From UBA1858 sp965227695 (GTDB lineage: Bacteria > Pseudomonadota > Gammaproteobacteria > UBA4575): a stretch of DNA of 64,000 bases. Positions 25,959 through 35,041 of this stretch are shown one piece after another. Each line of letters opens with the position of its first letter. Positions within the stretch are counted from its first letter, which is position 1. The notes beneath the pieces are model-generated. The model was not told the DNA's origin and ran no database searches. It saw nothing but the letters and a program-made list of their open reading frames with translations. The position numbers and the translations under genes are program-made. The stretch lies in NCBI GenBank assembly GCA_965227695.1, contig OZ245760.1, positions 930,001-994,000 of the forward strand, given 5' to 3'.

Positions 25959-26960
25959 ATGAGTGATCTGGATGATTTACTAAAAACAGCCGGACAGGAA
26001 ATAACTGCCAGTACAGACCTTAAAGCGCTTGATGCGCTGCGCGTGCATTATCTGGGTAAGAAAGGGCTGGTAACGGAGCAGCTCAAGGCCTTAAAGTCTT
26101 TGCCTCCTGCCGAGCGTCCCGCTGCGGGTCAAAAAGTAAACGAGGTGAAACAGGCGATTCAGGAGATGATCGAGCAAAGAGTCGTCGAGCACGAATCTGC
26201 TGCGACTGAAGCCAAACTTAAATCAGAGACGATTGATGTGACCCTGCCTGGCAGAATATCGCATCAGGGCTCACTGCATCCAGTCACTATTACACTTCAT
26301 CGTATCGAAAAATTATTTGGTCGTCATGGATTTGAAGTAGTTGATGGTCCGGAGATCGAGGATGACTTTCATAATTTTGAAGCCTTAAATATCCCTCCCC
26401 ATCATCCTGCCCGTGCCATGCATGATACGTTTTATTTTGATGATGGACTGTTATTACGTACGCACACATCATCAGTGCAAATACGCACCATGGAAAATAC
26501 GACCCCGCCTATTCGTATTATTGCGCCGGGTCGTGTTTATCGTTGTGATTCTGATGTCACCCACAGCCCAATGTTTCACCAGGTTGAGGGACTGCTGGTA
26601 GATGCAGAAGTTAATTTTGCGCAACTAAAGGGCCTGATAATTGAGTTTCTACATGCATTTTTCGAAAATGAGTCACTGGGGATACGATTCCGGCCCTCCT
26701 ATTTTCCATTTACTGAGCCTTCTGCCGAAGTGGATATTGAATGGCATGATGAGCAAGGTCATTCCAACTGGCTGGAGGTAATGGGATGTGGCATGGTTCA
26801 TCCAAATGTATTTAAGCAGGTTGGTATTGATGCGCAGCAATATAACGGGTTTGCATTTGGTTTGGGCGTTGAGCGTCTGGCAATGCTCTACTATGGCGTC
26901 CGTGATTTAAGAATGTTTTATGAGAATGATTTACGCTTCTTGCGTCAATTTGTGGCCTAG
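25959..26960 (+). CDS. pheS: Phenylalanyl-tRNA synthetase alpha subunit
   Basis: A 333-residue catalytic subunit of the heterotetrameric enzyme. An N-terminal coiled coil (1-85) binds tRNA; the class II core has FEVVDGPEIEDDFHNFEALN, LLRTHTSSVQIRTM (motif 2 approach), FHQVEGLLVD, FRPSYFPFTEPSAEVD and the motif 3 segment FAFGLGVERLAML. Length matches the family (about 330). pheT follows 25 bases on. Confidence 0.97.
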   Translation: MSDLDDLLKTAGQEITASTDLKALDALRVHYLGKKGLVTEQLKALKSLPPAERPAAGQKVNEVKQAIQEMIEQRVVEHESAATEAKLKSETIDVTLPGRISHQGSLHPVTITLHRIEKLFGRHGFEVVDGPEIEDDFHNFEALNIPPHHPARAMHDTFYFDDGLLLRTHTSSVQIRTMENTTPPIRIIAPGRVYRCDSDVTHSPMFHQVEGLLVDAEVNFAQLKGLIIEFLHAFFENESLGIRFRPSYFPFTEPSAEVDIEWHDEQGHSNWLEVMGCGMVHPNVFKQVGIDAQQYNGFAFGLGVERLAMLYYGVRDLRMFYENDLRFLRQFVA

Positions 26961-26985
26961 CAGAATTATTGTATAAGAGTCACGT

Positions 26986-29373
26986 ATGAAATTTAGCGAA
27001 AATTGGTTAAGACAGTGGGTTAACCCGCAACTGACCACCCGGGAGTTGGGTCAGCAATTAACAATGGCGGGGCTGGAGCTCGATAGTATTGAGCCTGCGT
27101 CACCTGTGTTAGACGGGGTGATTGTAGCTCAGATTGAGTCCGCGCAACCGCATCCTGATGCACAAAAGTTACAGGTATGCCAGGTGAAAGTTGGTGGGGG
27201 TGAAACACTTCAAATTGTATGCGGTGCAAAAAATGCACGGGCTGGGCTGGTGACTGCATTAGCCACCGAAGGGTCCGAATTGCCGGGAGGGACTAAAATT
27301 CAGGCCGCAAATCTTCGTGGTATAGAATCACGCGGAATGTTATGTGCTGCAAGTGAGCTGGGGCTCGATGAAGATAGTGAAGGTATTATCGAGCTGGATT
27401 CATCACTCACAATCGGTGCATCTTTAACTGAAGCATTGAATCTGGATGATAAGGTGCTGGATGTTGATCTTACCCCCAACCGCTCTGACTGTTTAAGTAT
27501 TGAAGGGGTGGCACGTGAAGTTGCTGCATTAAACAGTTTGGCCATGAATGTCATTGAAATGCCAGAAATTGGTTATGATATTGAAGAGCAGTTTCCGATT
27601 ACTATAGATAGCCCGCGAGACTGTCCACGTTATTGCGGTCGTGTATTGCGTGATATCAGTGCCAATACGCAAACGCCACTATGGATGCGTGAGTGTCTGC
27701 GGCGAAGTGGTGTGCGCAGTATAAATTTAATTGTTGATATCTGTAACTACGTGATGCTGGAGCTGGGTCAGCCCATGCATGCTTTTGATCTTGAGAAATT
27801 ATCCCAATTTATACACGTCAGACGAGCAACTCCTGAAGAGCAGATCACACTGCTCGACGGTAAAAATGTTGTTTTAGACAATAGTAGCCTGGTGATTGCA
27901 GACGCTGATAAAGTGCTCGCTCTGGCCGGAATTATGGGTGGGGAACAGTCCGCGGTTACGGTCAGTACAAAGCATATTTTTCTGGAGAGTGCGTATTTCG
28001 ATCCCGCCATGATTGCTGGTAAAGCACGTGCATATGGCTTGCATACCGAGTCATCGCATCGCTTTGAGCGTGGCGTTGATCCCAATCTCCCCTTTCGTGC
28101 GATCCAGCGTGCTACTCAGCTCATTGACATGCTCTCAGGAGCACATGTTGGCCCTGTTAAAGAGATCGTCAGTGATAAACATTTACCACAACGCATTGAA
28201 ATTGACCTGTCCGTAAATAAAGTCTCGAAAGTCCTCGGGGTGGACGTCACTTGTCATGAAGCGACCAGTATTCTTGAAGATTTGCACTGCCATGTAAAGC
28301 AGTCCGGGCCGGATCAACTCAGGGTGTTGCCTCCCAGTTTTCGTTTCGACCTAAACATTGATGTTGACCTGATTGAAGAAGTTGCCCGGCTCAAGGGGTA
28401 TCACAACTTCCCTTTACAATCGTTACCTGCCAGTGTCCCCAAGGTGGGTCTGCAGCGCAAATCGGAGGCTGTTTATGTGCTCAAGGAGGGTCTGGCGGCA
28501 CTTGGCTATAATGAAGCTGTCACGTTTAGTTTTACCGAAGCTGCAGATTGCCCGTTATTTTATCAGGGTGATGCCAAGGCGCTGACGAATCCGATCTCCA
28601 CAGCCCTGTCACATATGCGCACAAGTCTATGGCCAGGTCTGTGCAAGGCGGCAAGCTATAACCTCAAGCGACAGCATAATTCGGTCAAAATGTATGAAAT
28701 TGGACGAAAATATCTGTTAACACCTAATGGTCTCGCACAAACGCTGGTGATTGCCGGGGTTGCTGTGGGCGATGTGGCTCCAAGGCAGTGGGGCAGCGAT
28801 GCCAGAGTGATGGATTTTTATGATGTCAAAGGCGATCTGGAGCAGTTGTTCGCAGCGAAGGCGGGCCAGCAGCGGGTGAGATTTAGGAAGGATGAACAGA
28901 TTGGGCTACATGCCGGGAAAACCGCCCGGATTTTGCTCGGTGGTGATGACGCGGGCGTCATTGGTGTTTTGCACCCCAACGTGCTAAAACCGCTTGGATT
29001 GGCAAACCATGAAGTGATCGTATTCGAACTCAAATTAGAAGAGAACTTACTCGATAAGTCTGCGACGCGCTTTAAACTATGGTCTAAATATCCTCAGGTA
29101 AGGCGTGATTTAACTTTTATCGTAGATGAAACCGTTGCGGCACAGTCCATTCTGGATGAAATCTATGCTCTTGGCCTGCATGAGTTGCAGGATATCGTGA
29201 TATTTTCAGTCTATTGTGGTGAAGGTGTTCCGGAAGGTACAAAAAGCGTGTCTTTAGGCTTGATTTTACAGGATTTTTCTAGCACTCTTACAGAACAACA
29301 AATAGAACAAACCATGACAAGAATCATTTCTCTTCTGTCTGTACAATTTAAGGCTAAGTTGAGAAGCACCTAA
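26986..29373 (+). CDS. pheT: Phenylalanyl-tRNA synthetase beta subunit
   Basis: A 795-residue subunit that binds tRNA-Phe and edits mischarged Tyr. Domains visible: EMAP-like OB fold (39-150, IVCGAKNARAGL), B3/B4 editing region (LNRSDCLSIEGVAREVAA-like at about 160, SHRFERGVDPN at about 358), B5 with DVDLIEEVARLKGYHN (about 462-477), catalytic-like core and a C-terminal ferredoxin-type anticodon-binding domain (FPQVRRDLTF-like, YPQVRRDLTFIVD at about 702). Normal length. Confidence 0.97.
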   Translation: MKFSENWLRQWVNPQLTTRELGQQLTMAGLELDSIEPASPVLDGVIVAQIESAQPHPDAQKLQVCQVKVGGGETLQIVCGAKNARAGLVTALATEGSELPGGTKIQAANLRGIESRGMLCAASELGLDEDSEGIIELDSSLTIGASLTEALNLDDKVLDVDLTPNRSDCLSIEGVAREVAALNSLAMNVIEMPEIGYDIEEQFPITIDSPRDCPRYCGRVLRDISANTQTPLWMRECLRRSGVRSINLIVDICNYVMLELGQPMHAFDLEKLSQFIHVRRATPEEQITLLDGKNVVLDNSSLVIADADKVLALAGIMGGEQSAVTVSTKHIFLESAYFDPAMIAGKARAYGLHTESSHRFERGVDPNLPFRAIQRATQLIDMLSGAHVGPVKEIVSDKHLPQRIEIDLSVNKVSKVLGVDVTCHEATSILEDLHCHVKQSGPDQLRVLPPSFRFDLNIDVDLIEEVARLKGYHNFPLQSLPASVPKVGLQRKSEAVYVLKEGLAALGYNEAVTFSFTEAADCPLFYQGDAKALTNPISTALSHMRTSLWPGLCKAASYNLKRQHNSVKMYEIGRKYLLTPNGLAQTLVIAGVAVGDVAPRQWGSDARVMDFYDVKGDLEQLFAAKAGQQRVRFRKDEQIGLHAGKTARILLGGDDAGVIGVLHPNVLKPLGLANHEVIVFELKLEENLLDKSATRFKLWSKYPQVRRDLTFIVDETVAAQSILDEIYALGLHELQDIVIFSVYCGEGVPEGTKSVSLGLILQDFSSTLTEQQIEQTMTRIISLLSVQFKAKLRST

Positions 29374-29377
29374 GACT

Positions 29378-29677
29378 ATGGCATTGACTAAAGCAAACAT
29401 GGCCGAGAATTTATTCGAGGAGCTTGGCCTAAACAAAAGAGAAGCCAAGGAACTGGTCGAGGTGTTCTTCGAGGAGGTGCGGTTAGCACTCGAAGAGGGT
29501 GAGGAGGTCAAATTATCAGGTTTTGGCAACTTTATTCTGCGTGATAAAAGCCAGCGACCAGGCAGGAACCCCAAGACCGGAGAGGAAATACCCATTACAG
29601 CCCGGCGAGTCGTGACATTTAGGCCGGGACAAAAACTAAAATCAAGGGTAGAAGAATATGCTGGAAGCCAGCAATAA
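29378..29677 (+). CDS. ihfA: Integration host factor alpha subunit
   Basis: A 99-residue partner of IhfB (15509). MALTKANMAENLFEELGLNK, LSGFGNFILRDKSQRPGRNP and RRVVTFRPGQKLKSRVE match IHF-alpha closely, including the Pro of the intercalating arm. The ATG is 5 bases after pheT, so the two are coexpressed, as in Escherichia coli. The next gene overlaps its 3' end by 20 bases. Confidence 0.96.
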   Translation: MALTKANMAENLFEELGLNKREAKELVEVFFEEVRLALEEGEEVKLSGFGNFILRDKSQRPGRNPKTGEEIPITARRVVTFRPGQKLKSRVEEYAGSQQ

Positions 29678-30020
29678 TCGCGAATTACCAGTCATTCCAT
29701 CAAAGCGATACTTCACAATTGGTGAAGTCAGTGAGCTCTGTGATGTTAAGCCGCATGTGCTGCGTTACTGGGAGCAAGAATTCCCAACTTTGAAACCGGT
29801 AAAACGTCGTGGTAACCGTCGTTACTACCAGCGTCATGATGTGGTTTTAATCCGGCAAATACGCAGTCTCCTGTATGAGCAGGGTTATACAATAGGTGGT
29901 GCCAGACAAAAACTGGCAGATCCGGATCAGGCGGAGAATACAGCTTCCAGCGTGAATGATGAAGTCATTCAGCAGACGCGTGCTGAACTGGAAGAACTGC
30001 TACAACTCCTCAGTCGTTAG
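29658..30020 (+). CDS. MerR-family transcriptional regulator
   Basis: A 120-residue regulator. The winged helix-turn-helix spans about residues 17-85: RYFTIGEVSELCDVKPHVLR, YWEQEFPTLKP and RRGNRRYYQRHDV are typical of the MlrA/YcgE-like MerR subgroup found after ihfA. The C-terminal part is a short coiled coil (ELEELLQLL) with no effector domain or metal-binding cysteines. Target genes are unknown. It overlaps ihfA and precedes tRNA-Pro, a conserved gammaproteobacterial order. Confidence 0.88.
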   Translation: MLEASNNRELPVIPSKRYFTIGEVSELCDVKPHVLRYWEQEFPTLKPVKRRGNRRYYQRHDVVLIRQIRSLLYEQGYTIGGARQKLADPDQAENTASSVNDEVIQQTRAELEELLQLLSR

Positions 30021-30057
30021 CAGATATAATCTTGGTACAGTATATTTATTCATAAAT

Positions 30058-30134
30058 CGGGGTGTAGCGCAGCCTGGTAGCGCACCGCAATGGGGTTGCG
30101 GGGGTCGGAGGTTCAAATCCTCTCACCCCGACCA
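30058..30134 (+). tRNA. tRNA-Pro (GGG)
   Basis: A 77-base cloverleaf with acceptor CGGGGTG / CACCCCG and encoded ACCA; anticodon stem CCGCA/TGCGG encloses ATGGGGT, giving GGG. T loop TTCAAAT. It lies 37 bases after the merR-family gene. Confidence 0.95.
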
Positions 30135-30389
30135 TCTGAACTTGCCGCCACGGCCTGCGACAAATAAAGTCACCTGTCACCAGGACAACCAAGGTGAGTG
30201 CTCGCAGAGCCCGGTAAATCACGAAAAGACGATTTAGCTGTGTGGCTGGCCGCCAATTTTACATTCTAGAACTTAAACTGATGTCCCAGGGCCGGCAAAA
30301 GAATACCGTATGGAAGGTTTCAGTATTTGTATGGCCAATGTATCCTTATACAATTCAACCTATATAAAATTAAATTCTTTAACCAAACT

Positions 30390-31223
30390 ATGAATGTTAA
30401 CTTAGAGCTGATACTGGTGATCGGCACACTGGTTACCGGCCTGATTGTTTTGCTGGACAGGCTCGTGTTGGCTGAAAAACGTCGTAAGCGCGTGCTTAAT
30501 GAAGCCTACGATGCACGATTTAATCAAGGAGACAATCATGTCGCCTCAAAAGAATATCGAGAGCCCTGGTACGTAGATTATTCACGTTCTTTTTTTCCTG
30601 TCCTGTTGATTGTCCTGATTTTACGGTCATTCATAGCAGAACCATTCAGAATTCCATCAGGCTCAATGATGCCAACTCTGCTTCACGGAGATTTTATTCT
30701 CGTGAACAAATTTACTTATGGGTTAAGACTTCCTGTACTACATAGTAAATTCTGGGATAACAAGTTACCCGAAAGAGGCGATGTAATTGTGTTTCGTTAC
30801 CCACAAAACCCTTCGCTCGATTATATCAAACGCGTCGTTGGGATTCCGGGTGACAAGCTTGAATATCGTAATAAAGTTATCTATGTGAACGGTGAAAAAG
30901 TCGACCAGGTTGATCTCGGTCGTTATAGTGGAAATGGCCGGGATAGTGCAATGACTGGTGCACAGAAGAAGCGTGAAGATCTATTTTCAGTATCCCACGA
31001 AATCCTCATTAATGATAATCGCTATCCTGTTGATAATGGATGGACCGTGCCTGAAAATCATTACTTTGTGATGGGTGATAATCGTGACAATAGTAACGAT
31101 AGTCGTGTCTGGGGCATGGTGCCAGAGCAGAATCTGGTTGGCAAAGCATTTATGATATGGATGAATTGGGATATTTCAGAAGGACAGTTTGATTTTAGGC
31201 GCATAGGCAAACAAATCAAGTGA
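30390..31223 (+). CDS. lepB: Signal peptidase I
   Basis: A 277-residue inner-membrane protease removing Sec and Tat signal peptides. The frame opens at 30327, but the ATG at 30390 gives the natural N-terminus with a first membrane helix (residues 4-24). A second helix lies at about 68-84. The catalytic Ser is Ser92 in IPSGSMMPTL and the Lys is Lys147 in DYIKRVVGIPGD; box E is FVMGDNRDNSNDSR. lepA, commonly upstream, is not present; the 255-base leader shows no gene. Confidence 0.95.
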   Translation: MNVNLELILVIGTLVTGLIVLLDRLVLAEKRRKRVLNEAYDARFNQGDNHVASKEYREPWYVDYSRSFFPVLLIVLILRSFIAEPFRIPSGSMMPTLLHGDFILVNKFTYGLRLPVLHSKFWDNKLPERGDVIVFRYPQNPSLDYIKRVVGIPGDKLEYRNKVIYVNGEKVDQVDLGRYSGNGRDSAMTGAQKKREDLFSVSHEILINDNRYPVDNGWTVPENHYFVMGDNRDNSNDSRVWGMVPEQNLVGKAFMIWMNWDISEGQFDFRRIGKQIK

Positions 31224-31233
31224 GGTGGTTGTT

Positions 31234-31650
31234 ATGAGAACAGCAAAGTATCAAGCCGGTTTGTCGACAATTATGTTGATAATCGTTGTCGGCGTGGTTG
31301 GCTATCTGGTTTATGTTGGTTTAAAAATTACACCGGTATACATGGAATATTACTCAATCAGATCTGCGGTAGATGGGATTGCCGATGAAATGAAAACCCG
31401 CCAGATCAGCAAAACGCAGTATATCGACCTCATGAGGCGAAGGCTTGAAATAAATTACGTCGATGTTGGTGAATTGACGCCAAATCGCGATGGGTGCACC
31501 AAGGCAAGAAAAGAAGTATTTATTTACAATAGAAGTAAGAATAGCACCGATTTTGGTGTGAGTTACGAGAAGAGGGTGCCAATAATTGCGAATATTGATT
31601 TCCTGCTTCTTTTTGATTATGAACGTTCAGTGAAAGCATCGAATAATTAG
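31234..31650 (+). CDS. DUF4845-family single-pass membrane protein
   Basis: A 138-residue protein with one N-terminal transmembrane helix (about residues 10-30, STIMLIIVVGVVGYLVYVGL) preceded by RTAKYQAG, and a soluble tail with ITPVYMEYYSIRSAV. This matches the DUF4845 proteins regularly found between lepB and rnc in gamma- and betaproteobacteria. The ATG at 31234 with GAGGTGG upstream is preferred over the GTG at 31225. Function is unknown; the position suggests a link to secretion or membrane quality control. Confidence 0.8.
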   Translation: MRTAKYQAGLSTIMLIIVVGVVGYLVYVGLKITPVYMEYYSIRSAVDGIADEMKTRQISKTQYIDLMRRRLEINYVDVGELTPNRDGCTKARKEVFIYNRSKNSTDFGVSYEKRVPIIANIDFLLLFDYERSVKASNN

Positions 31651-31671
31651 CTTATATATTACATACACAAA

Positions 31672-32334
31672 GTGACAGGCTTTAAGAAACTACCAGAAGA
31701 GGTTAAAAATTCAAAGCTCTTTAAATCTGCACTTACCCACCGAAGCGCAGGTAAAGATAATAATGAGAGACTGGAATTTCTTGGGGATGCAGTTCTTGGT
31801 CTGGTGATTGCGAAAATATTATTTCAAAAGTTTCCTGATTGCGACGAAGGTGATCTTAGCCGTCTGCGTGCACACCTGGTATGTAAAAAAGCCCTTGCAA
31901 AACTCGCCAAGGAAATTGATTTAAGTGCGATATTGAAATTGGGTGCCGGAGAAAAAAAAAGTGGTGGTCATTTTCGGTCATCAATTCTTGCTGATACCCT
32001 GGAAGCAACTTTTGGTGCGTTGTACTTATTAAAAGGCTTTGACTTTACGGCACAATTTATTGAGCATTTGTATATTAATGCACTTGATGACCTGCCTGAT
32101 ATTGATGAGCTAAAAGACCCCAAAACGCGCTTACAGGAATACTTGCAGTCCCGTCAGCATGATGTGCCGTGCTACATGACGTTAAGCGAATCTGGTGAAG
32201 GGAACAATAAACTTTTCACGGTCGAATGTGTTGTCGCCTGTCTGGGTGTAAGGTCAACTGGAGCGGGAAAAAGTAAGAAAAAAGCAGAACAGATTGCCGC
32301 GAAAGATGTGTTGAATACCTTGCTGGCCAGATAA
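31672..32334 (+). CDS. rnc: Ribonuclease III
   Basis: A 220-residue double-strand-specific endoribonuclease for rRNA and mRNA processing. The signature NERLEFLGDAVLG is at 31-43 with the catalytic Glu and Asp; the second acidic set is SILADTLEATFGALYL. A double-stranded RNA-binding domain fills residues 150-220 (DPKTRLQEYLQSR, GAGKSKKKAEQIAA). The start is GTG at 31672. era follows after 2 bases. Confidence 0.96.
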   Translation: MTGFKKLPEEVKNSKLFKSALTHRSAGKDNNERLEFLGDAVLGLVIAKILFQKFPDCDEGDLSRLRAHLVCKKALAKLAKEIDLSAILKLGAGEKKSGGHFRSSILADTLEATFGALYLLKGFDFTAQFIEHLYINALDDLPDIDELKDPKTRLQEYLQSRQHDVPCYMTLSESGEGNNKLFTVECVVACLGVRSTGAGKSKKKAEQIAAKDVLNTLLAR

Positions 32335-32336
32335 TC

Positions 32337-33224
32337 ATGTCTCATAAAACACGCTGTGGCTATGTTGCCATTATTGGCCGTCCCAACTCTGGCAAATCAA
32401 CCTTATTTAACTGTTTGCTGGGACAAAAAATATCTTCTACCAGCTATCAGCCTCAGACAACGCGCCATCGTATTGTTGGTGTGCGCAGTGATGCCAATTC
32501 ACAGTTTGTTTTTGTCGATACCCCGGGGATACACCTTGGGGGTAAGCGTTTATTGAATCGCGTGCTAAATAAAAATGCATTAAATGTGTTACATGATGTC
32601 GATATAATTTTATGGGTGATTGATCGGGGTCGCTGGACATCAGAAGAAGACTATATTTTAAAGACCCTTAATGATATTCAGTGCCCTGTCATTCTAATAG
32701 TTAACAAGATAGATAAACTTAAGAGGCGTGAAGAACTTTTTCAGATTTTGCCTAATTTGGCTGAAAAATTTCCTTTTGCAGAAATTGTTCCTGTCTCTGC
32801 ACTCAAGAGTGATAATATTGATGAATTAGTAAAAACCGGCCAGCAGTATCTGCCAGAGTCGGAGTTTTACTATTCACATGATTACCTGACAGACCGAAGC
32901 CAGTCTTTTATTGCAGCGGAGACGATCAGGGAATCAGCGTTTATGTATCTGACAAAAGAACTGCCCTATGCGACTCATGTGGAAATTGAAAAGTATGATA
33001 TTGAGAGAGATCGAATCAATATTTCCGCGATAATCTGGGTAGAAAAACCCGGGCAAAAAGCGATCCTGATCGGCAAGAAGGGAGAAATGTTGAAAAATAT
33101 AGGCAGGCATTCACGACTCGCGCTGAAAAAACAGCTCGGCCAGGACATCTATTTGGAATTATGGGTTAAACTTCATAAAGATTGGCAGGATAATCCTCAG
33201 ACTGTCAGTAAATATGAGTCATAG
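32337..33224 (+). CDS. era: GTPase Era
   Basis: A 295-residue GTPase that binds the 3' end of 16S rRNA in 30S maturation. G1 is GRPNSGKST (14-22), G3 DTPGIH, G4 NKID, G5 SALKSDN; a KH domain follows near residue 200-280 with RDRINISAIIWVEKPGQKAI (split RDRINISAIIWV, EKPGQKAI) and IGKKGEMLKNIG. Translationally close to rnc upstream and recO 4 bases downstream. Confidence 0.96.
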   Translation: MSHKTRCGYVAIIGRPNSGKSTLFNCLLGQKISSTSYQPQTTRHRIVGVRSDANSQFVFVDTPGIHLGGKRLLNRVLNKNALNVLHDVDIILWVIDRGRWTSEEDYILKTLNDIQCPVILIVNKIDKLKRREELFQILPNLAEKFPFAEIVPVSALKSDNIDELVKTGQQYLPESEFYYSHDYLTDRSQSFIAAETIRESAFMYLTKELPYATHVEIEKYDIERDRINISAIIWVEKPGQKAILIGKKGEMLKNIGRHSRLALKKQLGQDIYLELWVKLHKDWQDNPQTVSKYES

Positions 33225-33228
33225 CTAA

Positions 33229-33921
33229 ATGATGCGAGTAGAGCTTGAAGCTGCTTATGTGCTTCATTCCCGCCCATATCGTGAAAATAGCAGGCTGATA
33301 TACGTCTTGACAGAACAGTATGGAGTCGTGCATATGATATCGCGAGGGTCAAGCAAAAAAGGTAATAATAATTTGCAGCCTTTTATCAAGCTGTATATAT
33401 CATGGTCGGGAAGTAATGATCTCGTGTCATTAAATAAAGTTGAACACGATAGCTCAAACTATACCAGCAATTTTCGAGCCCAGGTGCAGTGTTTTTATAT
33501 GCATGAATTAATTATAAAGCTGATCCCTGCTATGAGTCCTGCTCCGGAATTATTTTCTTTGTATGAATCTTCTATCAAAGAGATGACACAGAATCCGCAT
33601 GATGAAGCTGTGTTACGTCGCTTTGAATTGCAGCTATTAGCGATAATGGGTCACCCACTGCAATTAAAGTTCGACTATATTAATGATGAGCAAATCATCG
33701 ACGATGGTATATACAGGTATGACCCTGATCTTGGTCCCACCCGTATCAATAAAAATGGCGGTCGCTGGAATATCGTTACCGGGCTATTATTGAACCAACT
33801 TGATATTCAACACTTAACCATACAAAATCAGTCACAGGCAAAGATATTTCTTAGAGGCTTAATGCAGCACTACCTGCAGGGTAAGCCGCTAATGACAAGA
33901 CGATTGTTAAGGGTAAATTAG
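33229..33921 (+). CDS. recO: DNA repair protein RecO
   Basis: A 230-residue recombination mediator that loads RecA with RecR. The N-terminal OB fold includes AAYVLHSRPYRENSRLIYVL and VVHMISRGSSKKG; the C-terminal part is helical (LRRFELQLLAIMGHPLQL) without the zinc cysteines of some RecO proteins. The stop shares a base with the pdxJ start. Confidence 0.92.
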   Translation: MMRVELEAAYVLHSRPYRENSRLIYVLTEQYGVVHMISRGSSKKGNNNLQPFIKLYISWSGSNDLVSLNKVEHDSSNYTSNFRAQVQCFYMHELIIKLIPAMSPAPELFSLYESSIKEMTQNPHDEAVLRRFELQLLAIMGHPLQLKFDYINDEQIIDDGIYRYDPDLGPTRINKNGGRWNIVTGLLLNQLDIQHLTIQNQSQAKIFLRGLMQHYLQGKPLMTRRLLRVN

Positions 33922-34655
33922 TGAATCAGCAACGAGTAAAACTGGGGGTTAATCTGGATCATATTGCCACTTTAAGGCAGGCAAGATACACCCCATACCC
34001 GGATTTAATGGAAGCAATCAGAATCGCTGAAAAAAGCGGGGCTGATGGCATAACCTTGCATTTACGCGAAGATCGTCGACACATACAAGATAATGATATT
34101 ATTTATGCGGCCCGTGAAATTACAACCCATTTAAATCTCGAAATGGCTGCAACCAGTGAAATGCAGGACATCGCACTGCAAGTCAGGCCAAAATACTGCT
34201 GTATCGTTCCAGAACGCAGAGAGGAACTCACTACTGAGGGTGGTCTGGATATAGGAGCGCATCGAAACAGGTTGGCAGATCTGGTACAGGCCCTGGCTTC
34301 TGAAAATATCATGGTTTCACTGTTCATAGAACCAAACCCATTAATTATAGATATGGCTGTAGAAGTTGGTGCTTCCATTGTTGAAATTCATACTGGACAA
34401 TATGCTGACAGGCATGGCCTGCAACAGCAGCATGAATTAGAGCGCATCAAAAATGCAGCGAAACATGCTGAAAGTCTTGGGTTGACTGTCAATGCCGGAC
34501 ATGGATTGCATGTTGGTAATGTTAAACCTATTGCCGATATACCCGGTTTGAATGAATTAAATATTGGTCATGCAATAATTTCTGATGCGGTCTTTGTCGG
34601 CCTGAGTTCGGCAATTCGTAATATGAGACATGCAATTGATGGTGAACGGTTGTGA
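33921..34655 (+). CDS. pdxJ: Pyridoxine 5'-phosphate synthase
   Basis: A 244-residue TIM-barrel enzyme condensing 1-deoxyxylulose 5-phosphate with 3-amino-2-oxopropyl phosphate. KLGVNLDHIATLRQAR near the N-terminus, ITLHLREDRRHI, IEIHTGQYAD and VNAGHGLH are family hallmarks. It begins at GTG 33921, overlapping recO by one base, and its end overlaps acpS by 4 bases, the classic recO-pdxJ-acpS unit. Confidence 0.96.
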   Translation: MNQQRVKLGVNLDHIATLRQARYTPYPDLMEAIRIAEKSGADGITLHLREDRRHIQDNDIIYAAREITTHLNLEMAATSEMQDIALQVRPKYCCIVPERREELTTEGGLDIGAHRNRLADLVQALASENIMVSLFIEPNPLIIDMAVEVGASIVEIHTGQYADRHGLQQQHELERIKNAAKHAESLGLTVNAGHGLHVGNVKPIADIPGLNELNIGHAIISDAVFVGLSSAIRNMRHAIDGERL

Positions 34656-35035
34656 AGTTGCTGGGTGTAGGTATTGATATTGTTGAACTGGACAGAATCA
34701 GGAAAATCACTGATAAACATGCCGATCAGTTTTTAAAAAAAATTCTTCACTCCAAAGAGCTGGATGAGATAACAGAGCTGACAAATACCATATCTTTTGC
34801 CGCAAAAAGATTCGCGGTAAAGGAAGCTGCAGCCAAAGCGCTGGGAACTGGCATCGGCAAACAGCTAAGTTTTACAGACATGTATGTTATTCACGACGAC
34901 CTGGGGAAACCTTTACTGCGTTTTACTCAAGAGTGTCAGACAAGGCTTGATTTGTTTAATAAAAATACACTACTTACAATTGCTGATGAGAAATCCTATG
35001 CAGTTGCACATGTGTTATTGTTTTCTGAAGATTAA
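34652..35035 (+). CDS. acpS: Holo-(acyl carrier protein) synthase
   Basis: A 127-residue phosphopantetheinyl transferase that attaches the CoA arm to ACPs, potentially including the XrtA-type ACP at 2482. LGVGIDIVELDRI (4-16, metal Asp) and FAVKEAAAKALGTGI (catalytic Glu and Lys) are the two signature blocks. The start is GTG overlapping the end of pdxJ. Confidence 0.95.
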   Translation: MKLLGVGIDIVELDRIRKITDKHADQFLKKILHSKELDEITELTNTISFAAKRFAVKEAAAKALGTGIGKQLSFTDMYVIHDDLGKPLLRFTQECQTRLDLFNKNTLLTIADEKSYAVAHVLLFSED

Positions 35036-35041
35036 TTGAGT

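Noticed and set aside
29956..30237. Plus-strand frame containing GVAQPGSAPQWGCGGRRFKSSH
   Set aside because: It is translated through tRNA-Pro; this peptide pattern is a tRNA artefact.
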